Positions 35,815 to 49,747 of a stretch of DNA of 64,000 nt are shown in pieces (positions within the stretch are counted from its first letter, which is position 1; each line of letters starts with the position of its first letter). The position numbers and the translations under genes were made by a program. Origin of the DNA: Gliomastix tumulicola (lineage: Eukaryota; Ascomycota; Sordariomycetes; Hypocreales; Bionectriaceae); the NCBI GenBank assembly GCA_001599755.1, contig BCHX01000001.1, positions 6,014,001 through 6,078,000 of the forward strand. The letters are read 5' to 3'. The notes beneath the pieces were generated by a model. That model searched no databases. It saw nothing but the letters and a program-made list of their open reading frames with translations, and was not told the origin of the DNA.

Positions 35815-38250
35815 CTAGGTCTTGACGACAGCCTCCGTCTCGTGGATGCTCTCGGTGCGGCGGCCGTTCTCGGGCTCCTCGTCGAGGATCTTGGTGTTCT
35901 GCTCGACGACGCCGAAGAGCTCGTCCATCTTCTCCAGGGAGACACCCTTGGTCTCGGGGATGAAGAACCAGACAAAGGCGCCCATGATGAAGTCGAAGCT
36001 ACCGAACATGAAGAACATGCCGTAGCCAGCCTCGCCCATGGTGTTCTGCATGGTCAGGACAGCTAGAGGGAAGCCTCGTTAGAACCTATCTTCTCATACC
36101 CTAACACAGGAGGGTGGGTGACTTACTTCGGGCGACAACAAAGTTGAACAGCCACTGGGTGGCAGCACCGATGGACACGTTCAGGGCACGGAGACGAGCA
36201 GTGGGGATCTCAGAGATGAGAATCCAGCACACAGGGCCCCAGCCGAACTGGAAGAAACTGCAAATCACTGTCAGCAAACTGTCCCTTATCAAGCGGGGAC
36301 GGGAGAAGACGTACGCAGCCCAGAGGTAGATGCAGGTGATGGCGACGTAGCCAAAGGCAGACACATCCTGGCCGGGCTTGGGGGGCTCGACGCGGCCGTA
36401 GATGCCGATGAGGTACATGACGAGACCCTGCGCGGCGCTCGTCCACAGCAGACTCCAGCGGCGGCCGAGCGAGTCGGCGACGAAGACGAGGAAGATGGCG
36501 CAGCCGACGACCTTGACGACGCCGTAGATGCCCGTGGCGAAGAGGTTGGTGTCGGTGCCGGTCATGCCGAGGTTCTTGAAGATCTGGGGCGCATAGTAGT
36601 TCTGTGCAAGTCGCCACTGTTAGCCTCTCGCCGACTCCCGCTCCCTCTCTCTCTCTCTCTCCCTCTCCCTCTCTGACTGACTCCCGAGTCTCAGGACAGT
36701 TACATACGATAGCGTTGACACCAGTCATCTGCTGGCAGATCATGAGCACGATGGAGATGATGGCGCGCTTGCGGTTGCCCGGGATGGTGACCATCTCCTT
36801 GAAGAGCGTCTTGGCCGTGGCGTCGCCGGTCAGCTGGCGCTCGTGCTCGAGCTGCGAGGCCATGTCCTGGATCTCATTGCGGACGTAGTCGGAGTCGCCA
36901 GGAAGACTGCACGCGTTTTCCGTCAGCCAGTCAGTCAGTCACCCCATCTTCACGAGGCGTATTGATCCCGGTTCGGGACCAGGGAGCTTGGGAAATTGAC
37001 CTACCCTCGAAGCTTGATGACAATGGACGTCGCGCGCTCCCAGTCATCCTTGCGCGCGCACCAACGGGGACTCTCGGGGGCCAGGAGCATGCCGCCAATC
37101 ATAAGCCTGCATCGAAATGTCGGTCAGCTCGTCGTCTTCTTCTCTATCATCCCTCCCTCCTCTTTCCCTTCCGTATAATACCGTCGCAAGTGGAGAGAAG
37201 ACCGGGGGGGGAGAGAGAGAGAGAGAGAGAGAGGGGAAGGGGCTTCTTACACAGCAGGGGTAGCCTGGAGAGCCAGAGGCACGACGTAGAGAGCCGGGGC
37301 GGGGACGTGGAGGAGGCAGCCGTAGTTAATCCTGTGGGGAGAGAGACCTCGTTAGCAAATGCTGTGGCTGCATGGCGTGGCGTGGCGTTGCATTGCATTG
37401 CATGTATTTATTGCGCAGGGATAGGGATGCATGGACGAGATAGACAGGAGACAGATAGGCAATGGCCTGAGCATACATGGCTGATAGGACAGGACCAGGG
37501 CTGCTGCTCTATCATCTCCACCTGCCATCGCGAATTGTCGGAGGAGGACATTCCGTGCTGGGGCCAAGGGACTTACCAGAAAGAGATCATGATACCGGTG
37601 ACGATGAAGAGCTGATAGAAAGCTGCAGGCGGAGAGAGAAAAAAGACACCAATCAGCAACGAATCTCACACCCACGCGGGACGAGTCCAGAACACGACTC
37701 GACCCCCTCTTCTGCTTCTCCGTTCCCCGCTGGCCAACTTACAAGTCAGGGCACCACGAATGGCTCGGGGAGCGCACTCGGAGACGTAGAGAGGCACCAG
37801 GGTCGACGCCGAGCCCACGCCGACACCGGCGATGAAGCGCCCGACATACATGACGGCGATGGTCCCGTGCGCCGCCGAGGCCGCCTGGAAGACGACGCCG
37901 ATGGTGGTGAGCACGCCGCACGCGATGAGGCAGAGGCGGCGGCCGAAGCGGTCCGCGCAGTAGCCCGTGATGATGCAGCCGAGGAAGCAGCCGGCCTGGA
38001 GCGTCGACACGATGTTCTGCTCCATGTTGATGCGGCGCGAGTCGGGCCAGGTGTCGTAGCCGAAGCGGACCTTGGTCTCCTGCATGGCGAGGACGCCGCT
38101 GATGGCGCCCGTGTCCCAGCCGAAGAGCATGCCGCCGAAGCACGAGGCGAAGACGAGGGCGAAGACGCGCCAGTTGTAGATCTCGTCCGGGTCCGTCTTC
38201 ATGGCGTCGTTGCGGATGATCTTCCGCAGGATGTTGACGAAGGTACCCAT
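35815..38250 (-). CDS. MFS sugar transporter (hexose transporter/quinate permease family)
   Basis: Eight exons: 38250-37743, 37622-37577, 37331-37251, 37106-37005, 36906-36708, 36601-36315, 36257-36127 and 36062-35815; 533 aa; all junctions close in frame. Family motifs in order are GGMLFGWDTGAISGVL in helix 1, DRFGRR in loop 2-3, GRFIAGVGVG, VSECAPRAIRG, PESPRW before the central loop, QQMTGVNAINYYAPQIF in helix 7, DSLGRRW, and PETKG at the end of helix 12. Twelve helices are expected. The C-terminal tail is acidic and cytosolic. Its substrate is probably a hexose or related sugar at the plasma membrane; sequence alone does not separate glucose, xylose or quinate. It is followed by about 3 kb without genes and then a DUF2264 gene on the same strand. 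Confidence 0.94.
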
Positions 38251-41200
38251 CGTGGCTGGGTGGTCACTGACCAGTGTTCCTTGTCTTAGTTGTTGGTCTG
38301 TGTGTTGGTTCCTATCCCTAAGAGCTGCCTTGATGAGAGGCAAGAGAAAGAGTTGAGAGGGGAAAGAGGTTGAAGAGGATGGGAGTGAGGAGGTAATAAG
38401 AAGAAGACGAGGAGGAGGAGGAGGAGTAAGATAAGAAGGACGGGGAGGAGGGCGAGGAGGGGATCAAATAAGGGAACCGTGGTAGCTGATATGGATGGAT
38501 TAATATCAGCCTGCACGTCGGTGGTATTGGAACGACAGGCTGCACCTTGTCACTCGGATGTACACGCACACCGACCAGACCCTGCCGCACGCTTAGATAG
38601 AGACAGCTGCCGTAACACTAGGAGTACATCCGTCCAGACCCAAGACCTTTCCCCAGAACGCCCACATCCCTAGCGTTTCCTGCTCTCCAAAGACTTCTCC
38701 ACCACTCATCGTGAAGCAACCCATGCAACCCTCCACTATCAAGTTCAGGACCCCCCAGGTCGGCCAAGATTTATGATTGAGTTGGTTGTCACTTTTTTTT
38801 CGGTCTTGTGGTCTACCCCGGTTCCAGCGGGCTGATACCCTCTATCTTTTCCCAATTTATTGAACTCTGCTACGCCACCTGAGCACATCCAACGCGCCCC
38901 CAACCTCCTCCTCCTCCTCAAAGTGCCCCGGGGGGAAGAGCCTTGTTGGACATGGGGTCGGGGAAGAAGTCTGGGCGGGGCAGGAAAACCTGAGCTCGAG
39001 CGGGTTGTTCGCTGAAGAGCCTCCGAGTCAGTGGTTGGTTGGTGGTCAGTGCAGGTGGTCAGTTGTCACCCGGGCGCATCGCGATTGGGCAGCGCCACTG
39101 CACACTCCCCCCCATTCCTCGCTCTAACTCGTCGGTTGACCTGCCCATCTCTTGGAGTCAACCGGGCCTTTTTCCCAGCACGTATCACCCCCCCTTCTCC
39201 ACCTCCAAGCTACGTAGTGACGGCATGTCAGTGCGACAGAAAGCTCTACGACGACGATGATGACGACGGCGGCGGTTGGGTCTTCGTATGCATCTCGGGG
39301 TGGTTCGTCGCCCTGGGGCTCTCTTTCTAACCTCAAAAAACACGCCCGCTGCTTGCCCTTTCTGCGCTGGAGTTCCTCCGTTCACAAGTTGGGGGTGTTT
39401 GATACCGCCATCTGTAGATCCTGGGGCCGCTTGGCAGTCGTCCGAGGCTTCTCTTCTCCACCCCTCCTCTCCCGATCCAATGACGATACTCTGTATCTCA
39501 GGCAAATCTGTACATGCTCAGTCCAGAATTCACAGCCAGCGCTGTCTTGGCTAATGTCCCGGATAAATCGAATCAAGGCTAGCTTGACTGTGTTTGGCTA
39601 ATTTCAAGCTCCCATCACTACCAGAAACTGTTATGCCACGCAAAGATCACGACCTCAGAAACAGAGGCCATCATCGCCAGTCAACCTAGACGGCAGATAC
39701 GATGGATACCGCCGTGGAATGCTCTGGGCCCGCCTTGGCCCTGTCTCACTGCCAAGTATCTCACCCTCTCCCTCGCCTCTCGCACGGAAGTTCAGAAGAG
39801 AAGCCCAGAAGGACAGCGAATGCAAGCCTCCCGTATGGGGTAGAGGGCACTAGCGAACTCGAAACGGGGCCGGGTTTGGGGGAGGGGAGGCCCCGGAGAA
39901 TTGGCGTTCCACGAATAGGAGCTTTCCTCGGCTGGCCGGACTGTCGTCCCAGAAGGGTGACAGGGGGTGTGAGATGACTGGGGGAAAACGGGGTTTGGTT
40001 CATTTCTTCAACCACAGCTGCCTCTCTTTCCCTTGATGACCGGGCGGTGTCAGTGCTCACAAGTGCTCTGGGGGGTCCTCGGAACGCCATTTCACCGCGT
40101 CAATTGACAATAGTGCGTGAGAATCGACTTCAGGTTGGTCAGGTGGACTTTTCCAGCATGTCCATCAGATGGTCGGGACTCACCCAACCACCCCGGCGTC
40201 TCTGAGGAGAAGGGATCGACTAAACCACCCCGAATGTGACCCCGTGACTGCTACTCTAATAACTCCCAATACGACCCAAGGCCGAGCTGATGGGGGGATG
40301 CATCGGCAACCATGTTGACAGGTAAGCCAACCTAAGCATGCAGGTGCTTTGCCGACATATCCTGACAGCTGGTTCCCTCCTGCTTGCGTGAGTCTTTTTT
40401 TTTTCTTCTTCTTCATTCCTTCAGTTCGTGGGTTTCTCGTGCCGAAGTCCAAAGAAGCTTGATTTTAGACTACTAGTAGGCTGTAGCTTGGTTGTAATAC
40501 TGAGAGAAGCGGCCACTGTGGGGGATTCACAGCCCAGTGTCAACGATAAGACGTAAGGGCCCGGTTCTCCTCGCGATTAACGCCCGTGAAACAAGCAAAA
40601 GAGGCATCCGAGGAGGAAAATAAGGTTTTCTCCACTGAGATACGAGCTGCATTATCCGATGCGCATCTACGTATCTGGCGATGTCCTCCCTAGGGATGTA
40701 ACCAAACCGTCGCCACCAGGCGGGACTTCCAGAGCTTGCGAAGAACACGCAGCGCCGTATCATCGGAGCACATCATTCCATCTTACGCTCCGCTGAGTGG
40801 TGGCAGGACACGTTTCCGAGCAGCTGCGTATGCCATTGGCTGCGTGTGTGTCTCTTTCATCTATGCAATGCTAGCCAAGAGTGCTTCGCCCATGCAACCC
40901 AACTATCTGACTATTTGTAAGCCTTCGTGGTCGTTTTCCGAGCCGTAGCTTGGGAAAAACGCATGCCTTGAAGTTGGTCTCCAAGATCTAGACGAAGCCA
41001 AGTCTCGGAGATAAGTTCAGTCTTCGGGTCCAGCACCCCGTGCATGTACATGATGCAGGTCTACACTTGCACATCTCCCTGGACCAGCAGCTGCGTCCTC
41101 GGCCGAGCGAACCCGTGCCTGAGCTGTCCCTGGAAAACCCACCTATGATGATCTAGCTCGCAGAGCAGGAGGACCAGCTGCCATGTGGAACGGAAATTGG

Positions 41201-41404
41201 ATCACAGCTACCCATGAATGAACCCATGACATAGGGATCTCGCCCGGAAGGATCTATCCTCATTGGTGGACATGAATCCGCGTCGCCCTCACACATCCCA
41301 TCCCACAGTTTCGGGGGGAAACGCAGTTCTCTCATTGGGGAAAAAAAAGGGAAACTAGGTAACCAAGCCAACTTTGACACACACACAAGTCACAGCCACA
41401 TTTC
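38251..41404. other. 3.1-kb interval without recognisable genes
   Basis: Includes the sugar-transporter promoter (a GAG/GGA-rich stretch at about 38,400-38,470) and the 3' flank of the DUF2264 gene. Short open frames here have no family features or splice support. Confidence 0.6.
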
Positions 41405-43762
41405 TCAAAACACAAGCTCTGCCTCTAGCCAAGCCGGGATGCTTGGGGGCTTCTCCCACCCGTCGAGGGCCTCCTCCGCAGGACCCGTGGGCTTGGCGTA
41501 CACCCCGGTCACGTACCGGACGGTCTCGCCCTTGCGCACCGAGTGCTGCAGCGTCGGGATCGTGGTCCTGCTCTCGACGAGGTTCGAGTTGGGGTCCGCG
41601 TTGACGAGGTTCGCGAGCCGCCCGCCGTCCCAGTCGAGGGCCTTGACGCCCGTCGCGCCGTAACCCTTGCAGGCCGCGAAGGCGCCGTCGCGGCCGTTGG
41701 CCCAGGCCTCGGGCGTGTTGAGGTCGTAGTTGCCGATGATCTTGGGCGAGGTCCCCTCGTGCGCGGCCGCGTCGTACGGGTCCAGGTACCGGCCGTTCTT
41801 GGAGTTGACGTTGCGGATGGCGAAGCCGCCGTCGGCCGTCATGACCTCGCGTCCGGCCTCGATGATGTGCGCGCGCAGGTGCCAGTTGGGCGCGTCCTCG
41901 GTGGGCGGGATCAGGACCGTCTTGATCTTGACGTCCGGGAACGGCCGCCACTGCGAGAGGAGCACCGGCTTGCCGTCGCGCTCCTCGATCTTGGCGTAGT
42001 CGTTGAGCCTCCGCGTCTTCCAGTACTCGCCGCCGTCGTCGGACAACCCGAGCTGGGAGGCGAGGGCGTACTGCTCGAGCGAGAAGAGGCCGGGGGGCAC
42101 CGAGTAGGCGTAGGCGCTGCTGTACGCCAGGCCGCCGTACTTTGCGTGAGTTCCCTTCATCGGATAGCTGCAGGCCTGACCGGAAGAGAGGAGCATGCAG
42201 TGGCCGCCGAGATTGCTAACACGAAGAAGTTAGTCCGGTACGGCCAAATCATATACGAATGTCGACTTTTCTCGAACACGAACGATGGAACGAACCTCAT
42301 AATGTGGCCAGGGTGTGGCAGGGCCTTGATCTTGGGGAAGGCATCGCCTGGGAACTCCTCCTCGGATGTCCAGAACGGGTGCGTCTCCGGCACACCGAGA
42401 CAGATGAACGCTAGGCATGCCCAGTACTAGCCTTGTGTCAGCTTGTCTACCATGTTGCTAGATACTCTAGGCAAGGACTTACAGGGCTTCCGGGGCTGTT
42501 GTAGTTCTCCAGGAGCTATCCTCATGCGTCAGCTATTGCACTGTCCAGCTAGTGGGCTGTCCATTGAAGAGGCAGCTACTCACATACATGTTGGGGTACG
42601 AGTAACCCAACGAGAGCGTCCCAGCAGCCGTCCACATCGAGTTCTGCGTCTGCCACCAGCGCAGGTGCCGCATCACGATCCCCTTGACCAGGCCCCAGGT
42701 CAGAGGCGCAGGGAGCTCAACATCGGCATACGCCAGAGCGCCCCAGAAGGAGATGACGCCGAAACGGTAGGTCAAGCTGCGGCCGTAGGGGATGGCCCGT
42801 CCCTCGTCGTCGTAGTAGTGGACGAGGTCGAGGGCGGCCAGCTGGGCTCGCTTCTTGAACTCGGCCGCTCGCTCGGGGTCCTCGTCGCCGTTGAGCTTGG
42901 CGTAGATGAGCTGGAGGAACTGGATGGCGAAGCTCGAGGAGTAGTAGTCCATCTCTGAGGGAACATCAGTCAGTTGGCGACCTCCTCGATATAGACGCTT
43001 GGGTGTGTAGTTCCAGCGGACATACGGTGAATACCCTCCGGCCCGTCATTGGACCATCCGCCGCCACGGTAGAATGTGTCTAGGTGCTTGATGTCACTCT
43101 CCAGCCTTTCGGCCGAGAACTTTCCTCCGTTCTTCTTCAGACCGAGATTCGCAAAGACGCGGAACCAAAGCCAATTCGTGTTCGGCATGCTGTTGTCGGT
43201 CAGACGTTGGACGACATCTCGGCATAGAAACTTCCAAGACTCACTTCTTCTCGTTGATCGAGTTTCCCAGCCAATTCTCGACGTTACCCTTCTCCTTGTC
43301 TGACAGACCCGTCCAAAGAACAGGGGCAACGGCCAGAGCGAAGCCTTGTTCAGGATGTTAGTCAATTGTAGATGCTTGGAGTATGGATAGCATCTTACCC
43401 AAAGGGCACATCTCAACCATCCTCTGATCATTGTCCCTCGGGTATCCCCAGTACTCGGGGCTCTCCGGGTCAGTACCAGCCTTGAGGCCCTGAACCCACC
43501 ACTCGGTGCCATGGAACTCGCCCTTGCCCTCGAGGAGGAATGCCAGCCCCCAAAGAGGACGGGCGAAACCCTCGATCTCGGAGGCAGCCTGGTCAAATCT
43601 CACGGCAGTGGCACCGGGGCAGTTGACGCGAGCCTTGTCGGGCGAGAAGTAGGGCTCGAGAGGGTCGAGGAGCGTCCTCAGGAGCTCCTGGACGGAGGCT
43701 CTGTCCTTGAGGTCGACCTTTGAGAAGGGGTGCGTCTCCCCATGACCGAGAAGGAGTCTCAT
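41405..43762 (-). CDS. DUF2264 family protein, possible glycoside hydrolase
   Basis: Seven exons: 43762-43399, 43344-43245, 43189-43026, 42954-42584, 42515-42483, 42426-42296 and 42215-41405; 657 aa; exon 5 is only 33 nt. Recognisable DUF2264 blocks are FARPLWGLAFLLEG near 70, EYWGYPRDNDQRMVE, NTNWLWFRVFANLGL, YRGGGWSNDGPEG, MDYYSSSFAIQFLQL, YGRSLTYRFGVISFWGAL and ENYNSPGSPYWACLAF. The C-terminal part carries GGHCMLLSSGQ. The pattern of aromatic and Trp-rich motifs fits an (alpha/alpha)6 barrel. Some bacterial DUF2264 proteins have been linked to beta-glucuronidase activity; I recall this only loosely. No signal peptide is visible, so it is probably intracellular. Confidence 0.9.
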
Positions 43763-45114
43763 GGTTATACTCTGGTGCGTACTCTGGTGCGTATAGTCGA
43801 AACCAATACTAGAGGCTTTAGTGTGGCGGCGAGTAGAGTGAGGGGCAGATGAGAGGAATCAAAGAGGGAGCAGTCAAGCTCTTATGTATAAACGGCTGAA
43901 TGGAGCTCTCCATGTCTGGGCCATATGGTCCGACACGGCACTTATAGCAGGCATTTCCATTAGCTCTCAGCGATTGGTACCCATATATCAGGTAGGAGAA
44001 TGGGAGGGGAAGCTCTGAGATGGAGTGTTGGAGTCGCGCTGTGGTGGGGGCGGGGTGATGGCTGAATAGCCCGTCCACTCGCACATCGGATAAAGTCACG
44101 GCCATGGAACGGAGAATAGCGAGACATGCCCGATGCAGTCATAGCTTCGCCCGCGCTCGGCATGCTTTTCAGCCTCCAGCTCAGCCTCGGGCTTGTCATG
44201 CACTGGTCCAGCGTACTGATTGCTCGACTAGTGTAGCCTGGGCTACCCTACAGACTGGAAGTCAATCGGGATAATGAGAATGCCGGTCACGATAAGACGC
44301 GTTAGTTGCTAGTATTCCTGTCTCCATGATTAAAATTAGTGCATCTTGAGAGTAAAAATCAATTAGAGCAGCCGCATAACTCTGCTTCGAAGGCGACGCT
44401 GTTGACACCCTCCATTTATGTTTCGCCGGAGTCACACCAGCTGCCAGTGGCATCGCCTGCTCCCCCTATGATCGCCATGGCGCACTACTTCAAGGGTCAA
44501 GACTGCTCTGATGCAGAGTTCTTCGTTCCTTTTCATATGTTAGATGCTAGACTTTCGCCTTGCGCCGTGTGCAAACGAGTGCTTGAAGGAACAGATCCAA
44601 GTGTGAGCACGTGTGCAGCGTCGAGGTATTAGTTACAGGGGTTTGAGCTGCCAGCACTGGTAGCCCTTTCAGTGGACTTCGGCACGTAACAAAGTGATTC
44701 CGGCCCCTGAAGACGCCCAGACGAACCCACTGCAAGCTCCCACAGCGCTCAGAGCCATTGTGTGGGGACACAGCAGCAACGCCAGTGACATTGCATGGGA
44801 GCCTTGGGATGCGATGTGACCTTGTCCAACTCGACACCGACTTGTCGGATCTCTACGTCACGTCCCCCTTCCACGCCCCTGAACTGCCAGAGGGCCTGTC
44901 GCAGCTGCACAAGCTCGCTTCCGACGCATTCCACGGCGCCACGGCATGCGATTGTCCCCTCCGCGCCCACGCGAACCCTGCGACTTTTCTCCAATACACC
45001 AGCTCCGCCAAAGCTCGACAAATTCGAACCCTTTTTTGCTGCCGGCAGCCACACAAGCAATGATCTGACGAGTCGACCGCATACGGACGATGCTTGAGAA
45101 TACAGAGGTCTAGG
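43763..45114. promoter_or_regulatory. Divergent promoter region DUF2264 / TRS120
   Basis: 1.35 kb between divergent genes. Open frames on both strands at 44.7-45.1 kb have no family features. I see nothing else. Confidence 0.6.
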
Positions 45115-48100
45115 ATGAGCTTGGATCCTCTACTTCCCATTGCTCCCGCGAGGGTCAAGGCGCTTCTTATTCCGGTCGGGCAGATCAAGGCAGAGAGGTT
45201 CGCCTCCTTTGTCGACCGATTACATGGCGAACATGTCGTTCACCTTAGGGAGGTCAGCGCCGATGGACGCCCTAATCGGAGTATGAACCTCTTTCTCCTG
45301 CCTCCTGGGCTGAGCATGCCTGGGGGAAGACCTGCCTGCTGGTAGTCCTTTGCTGACCACTCCCAATTTGTAGCTATGTTCTCGCCGCTGGCGTACCCCG
45401 ACGGCGCAATAATCTACGACTTCATCACGCACATGCCGCCCCCGTCCCACCTCGCCCTGACCCCCTTCGACCTATACAGAGAACCAATGGTCATCATCGC
45501 GCTGGCGGACGGGAAGGAGATGGAGGCTGCCACGTTCAGCAAGCGACGGTCTGCCCACGGCACCGGGTCCACGATGCTCGAGAAGAACGTCCGGGCGCTG
45601 TACCAAGAGCTTGAGGACGTGCGCGACAGTTTTCAAAAGGCCCTGGTCCACCAGGTCTTCGTCTTCGATTACGGCGGTCCGCCGTCGGCCACTAATACGC
45701 CGACTGTGCTGGAGGGGATCTATGCTATTCCGCCCGTCGACCACAGCAGCCGTACGACGATCAAGACGGCGCTGGGCGACATCTCCTCGCACCTCCTCGC
45801 GGAGATGACAACGTTGGCCAAGTCGTTCGAGGCCATGACGACGATCGAGTCTCCGACTCACTACTCGACTGGAAACTCGGACGGGGACTGGGATGGCAGT
45901 GATTCGGTCAATGGCTTCAGCCGCAGAAACTCCCAGCATTCGTTCCCTCAGGCTAACGGCAGGTCCGCGTCAGCCAGCGTTGCGGATAGAGCCCAAGCTC
46001 GCATGTCCATGCCGCCTGTCCCTTCCCGACCAACTGTCCATCACGCCTCGTCAACACCAGGGCGGCGCCCTTCTACCCCGGTGAGGAGCGGGCTACCAAA
46101 CAACGTGGATGGTACTCAAAGCGACGCAGGGAGCGATACATCCACCCCGGATCAGGTATCCTCTCGGCCGGACAGCGCTCAGAGCTCACGGGGTGACTTC
46201 GGTAAGAAGGTGCCTGTTCAAGGTTTTGGACCCGGGGGTGCTAACGACAGATGGCGACTGAGGGGGAAAGGCCGTGCGGCGGTCGTCATTGGGTCTATGT
46301 ACCTTCAGGCGGGACGATGGAGTGACTCGCTGAAGGAGCTCCAGGAGGGAGCCACAGCAGCCAGGTCCCTCAACGATCATATTTGGCACGGCAAGGCGCT
46401 GGAGCTAATTCTAATTAATCTGTTTTTGCTGGGCTGGTCTGGCCTGGAGTTCCAGGTTCCGATGGTCTGTTATCCAACAGACGACCGGGGTAAATCATCC
46501 AAGGCGACTCAGCACGCCGAGATTCCCGACCAGCCTAAGCACCTTCGGAACCTGCAAGTCATCCTCCCAGACTTGCTCGACCGGATATTGAACCTCTACT
46601 CACGAAAACGCGCCGAGTCTGAGAAGCTGCCTGCCTTCCCCTTTTCGGAGGCCACTATCCGGGCCTGCAGGATCATGGTCTCGTTGCACTTGGCTGGTGG
46701 AGTGCTGGGCAAGGAGGCGCTCGACATGATAGTAACCGGGCGATTGCCAGCTAAGCAGCTAACCACCTCTCCGAGACTACTGATCTCGCCGACGCGACAG
46801 CACATTGTCAACACGCTGTTCGATGCGTTCCCCTCTTCTCACGGTCACGCCCTGGAGCTCCTGACGACGGTCGACCGAGTCTCTGTTCTGAGCGGAATCG
46901 CGTCCATCCTAGGATCCATCGGTTTCCACCGAAAGAAGGCCATGGTAGTTCGGGAGCTGGTCTCGGTCCTGATTACAGGTCTTGTGGAGGGACGGACAAG
47001 AGGCGCTGCCGATGCTGGGGTTCACCCTGCAGCAGGCCTCCTTTCGATGGTGCCTGGTGATCACCGTGCGGCTGGCGTCGCTCTCGACCTCACAGAGGGT
47101 GACATCGAACAAGGCATCGAGGCCTTTCTAGAGCTTCTGTGCCGCTCTTACGGGATTGTTGGTTACAACATTTCGAGGAGCTCAGACTCCGGTGACTCAG
47201 GGGATCGCGACTCAGACGAGGCCGTGGCTACTAGGATAGCCCGGCACGATGCATCGAGGTTCTTTGGATTCTTGAGCATCAAGCTCAACATCCTGCGCGC
47301 TTGCATCAACTTCTCAGAGGCGCTCCCAGATCTGAACGGCGTGTTGAAATTCTCAAGCGACCTCCTACGGGTAGCGGGGTCTGGCATAGCACCTGGCCCG
47401 AGGAGGGAGGATGTCACGCCGGCTATTTATCCCGATGAGCAGTCCCGGCTAGCGACAAACATAGCCCGAAACTCTGACCTGGCTAAGAGGCTGGGCGTGC
47501 CCGGGGCTGAAGCTGAATATTGGGACGAGTTTCTTGTTAGGGGCATGGCCTTGGAGCCCCTGCCGACCAAAAGAGCCCCTATTCCTCATGCGCCTAGCGT
47601 TCTGCCTGGCGCGGTTACTGAGAGAGCATCTCAGGATGTCGACCCTTTCATCTACAACCCTTTCCTTAAGAAGCCCGATGACGTTACCGAGCAATATCTC
47701 GTGGCCGATGAAGTTGCCACATTCAGAATCACGATGCAGAACCCTTACGATGTTGAGGTTGAGATTGAGTCAATCCGGCTGGAGACCACGGGAGCCCGCT
47801 TGGAGGCTCTCCCGGAGACAACAAAGATCGGTCCCAATCGAACCATGGTGATGCGGCTCAAGGGCCGCCCGAAGGAAAAGGGACAGGTCAATGTTACTGG
47901 AGCCATCGTCAAGGTTCGAGGATGTCGGGAACGAAGATTTCCGATATATTCGCACCGGTGGGTTCCTGCTCGGGATGCGAAAATCAAGGGCACGGGGTTC
48001 ATGACACTTGAAAATCGACCGCCGCCGGTCAGAGGCATGGTACCAGAACTGCGGCCTGATCAGCTGGGTCTCAACGCCATTCAGCCACAGCCTCTGCTTA

Positions 48101-49524
48101 GCATCAAGTCGACGACCCTTCCCCAGTCTTCTGTTATGATCCTGGAAGGCGAGAGGAAGGTGTTCTCGATCACACTACAGAACCAGTCTCCCACGCCCGT
48201 CGACTTCATGCTCTTCTCTTTCAACGATTCTACTCAGGCGCCGCTTCAAACGGCTCTCAATAACCGAGATGCGACCCCTGCAGAGCTCCATGAATACGAG
48301 CTAATTCTGATGAAGAAGCAGGCTCTTCGACTGCCGAAGGGCAACCAGAGACGGTACATTGATGCGGGTGGCGAGTCAACCTTTGACTTGGAGATCCTTG
48401 GTAAGCCCGGGCTGACAAGCGCAACGGTGCAAATTGACTACACGCATCTTGGGGTCCCTCGGGAGGAGGTGTCCGAGCAGTTCTATACGAGACAGGTTTC
48501 CGTTGATCTGACAGTCACGGTCAACGCCGGCATCGAGGTCTCTCGGGTCGACGCGCTGCCGCTGCATGGCGAGATCCCGCGAGCCCTCTGGGATCGGTTT
48601 GGATTTTCCACTCCTGTGGAGGACGGCGACTACTGTCTCCTCACGTTGGACATGCGCAACGTCTGGCCTGGCCATATCATGGTGCAGATCGAGAGCGATG
48701 ACGGCATGTCCCTGGACGAGAGCATTCTTCCTGGGAACACGACCCGTGTCGTCATCCCGGTGAAGAGGGTGTTCCTAGAAGATCCGCACGCTGCGATTCC
48801 TAGTCTGAATCCCGCGAAAGAGAGGCAATTCGTCGTCAGCTCGAGCAAGATCTCGCCGGAGATGGAGCGGGGCAACCGCGAGGCGTTCTGGTACCGAGAG
48901 AAGATCTTGCAGACCCTCAGGGCTACCTGGCGCACAGTCTCGGGTCCGCAGCGGACGGGTACGCTCGATCTTCGCAACCTGCGCTTGACACCTAGGATGG
49001 TCGACGTCATCAAGGTGCCCGAGATCGGCATCGGTATCTCCGTGGAGACGGGTGATGAGCCTGCTGCCGCCGGTGACGAGGCCGTAGGATACATCGATGA
49101 GATGATGCAGGTGAAGGTCTCTGTCACGAACCGAACCACCAAGCCCATCTCCCCGCTCGTCCGGCTCGTCCCGGCTCTCCGCAACCGATCCTCGAACGTC
49201 GCTCTCGACCACACGCGCAGAATCGCCTGGAACGGCACTTTACAGCAGCTCCTGCCGCAGCTCCAGGGCAAAGAGAGCGCGGATCTCGTCATCGGCATGA
49301 CGGCGCTCTGCAGGGGCGAGTTTGAGTTCACGGCGACGGTCGAGGAGGTGGAGCTCTGGGAGGACCCGGAGGAGAAGCGCCAGAAGCAGCAGGGGCAGGG
49401 GCAGGGGCAGGGCCGGCAGAGATCGGACACGGAGGCGGCGCTGGATGCAGCGCTGGGAATGAAGGAGAGGCGGATGTGGCACTCGAAGCGGCCGCTTGTG
49501 CTGGTGGTGAAGGACGCGGTGTAG
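45115..49524 (+). CDS. TRS120: TRAPP II complex subunit Trs120 (TRAPPC9)
   Basis: Exons 45115-45280 and 45374-49524; 1438 aa. Exon 1 encodes MSLDPLLPIAPARVKALLIPVGQIK and ends DGRPNR; exon 2 continues MFSPLAYPDGAIIYDF. This is the conserved start of fungal Trs120. A Ser/Thr/Pro-rich disordered linker (roughly residues 210-330) precedes the helical solenoid (RWRLRGKGRAAVVIGSMYLQAGRWSDSLKEL). The C-terminal half contains the immunoglobulin-like beta domains (VEVEIESIRLETTG; DFMLFSFNDST) and a Gln/Gly repeat near the end. Trs120 is specific to TRAPP II, the exchange factor for Ypt31/32 (Rab11) at the trans-Golgi. The ATG at 45115 is the first in frame. Confidence 0.95.
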
Positions 49525-49747
49525 GGCGATAATAGAGTGTGTTGTTATATACTGGTGCTCTTGTGTATAGTTACGGGCTGCATGATGATGAGAGCGGATG
49601 GTGTCTATCTAGAGTATGTAGATAACTACGGCATAATCTTGCTTATCTCTAAACACCCGGATTTTGCACTGGAATTGGAACGGTATGCATGTATACAAAG
49701 CTAGACTACCAGTAGCCAGGAAGTGGCTATTTTACAGTACGCATATG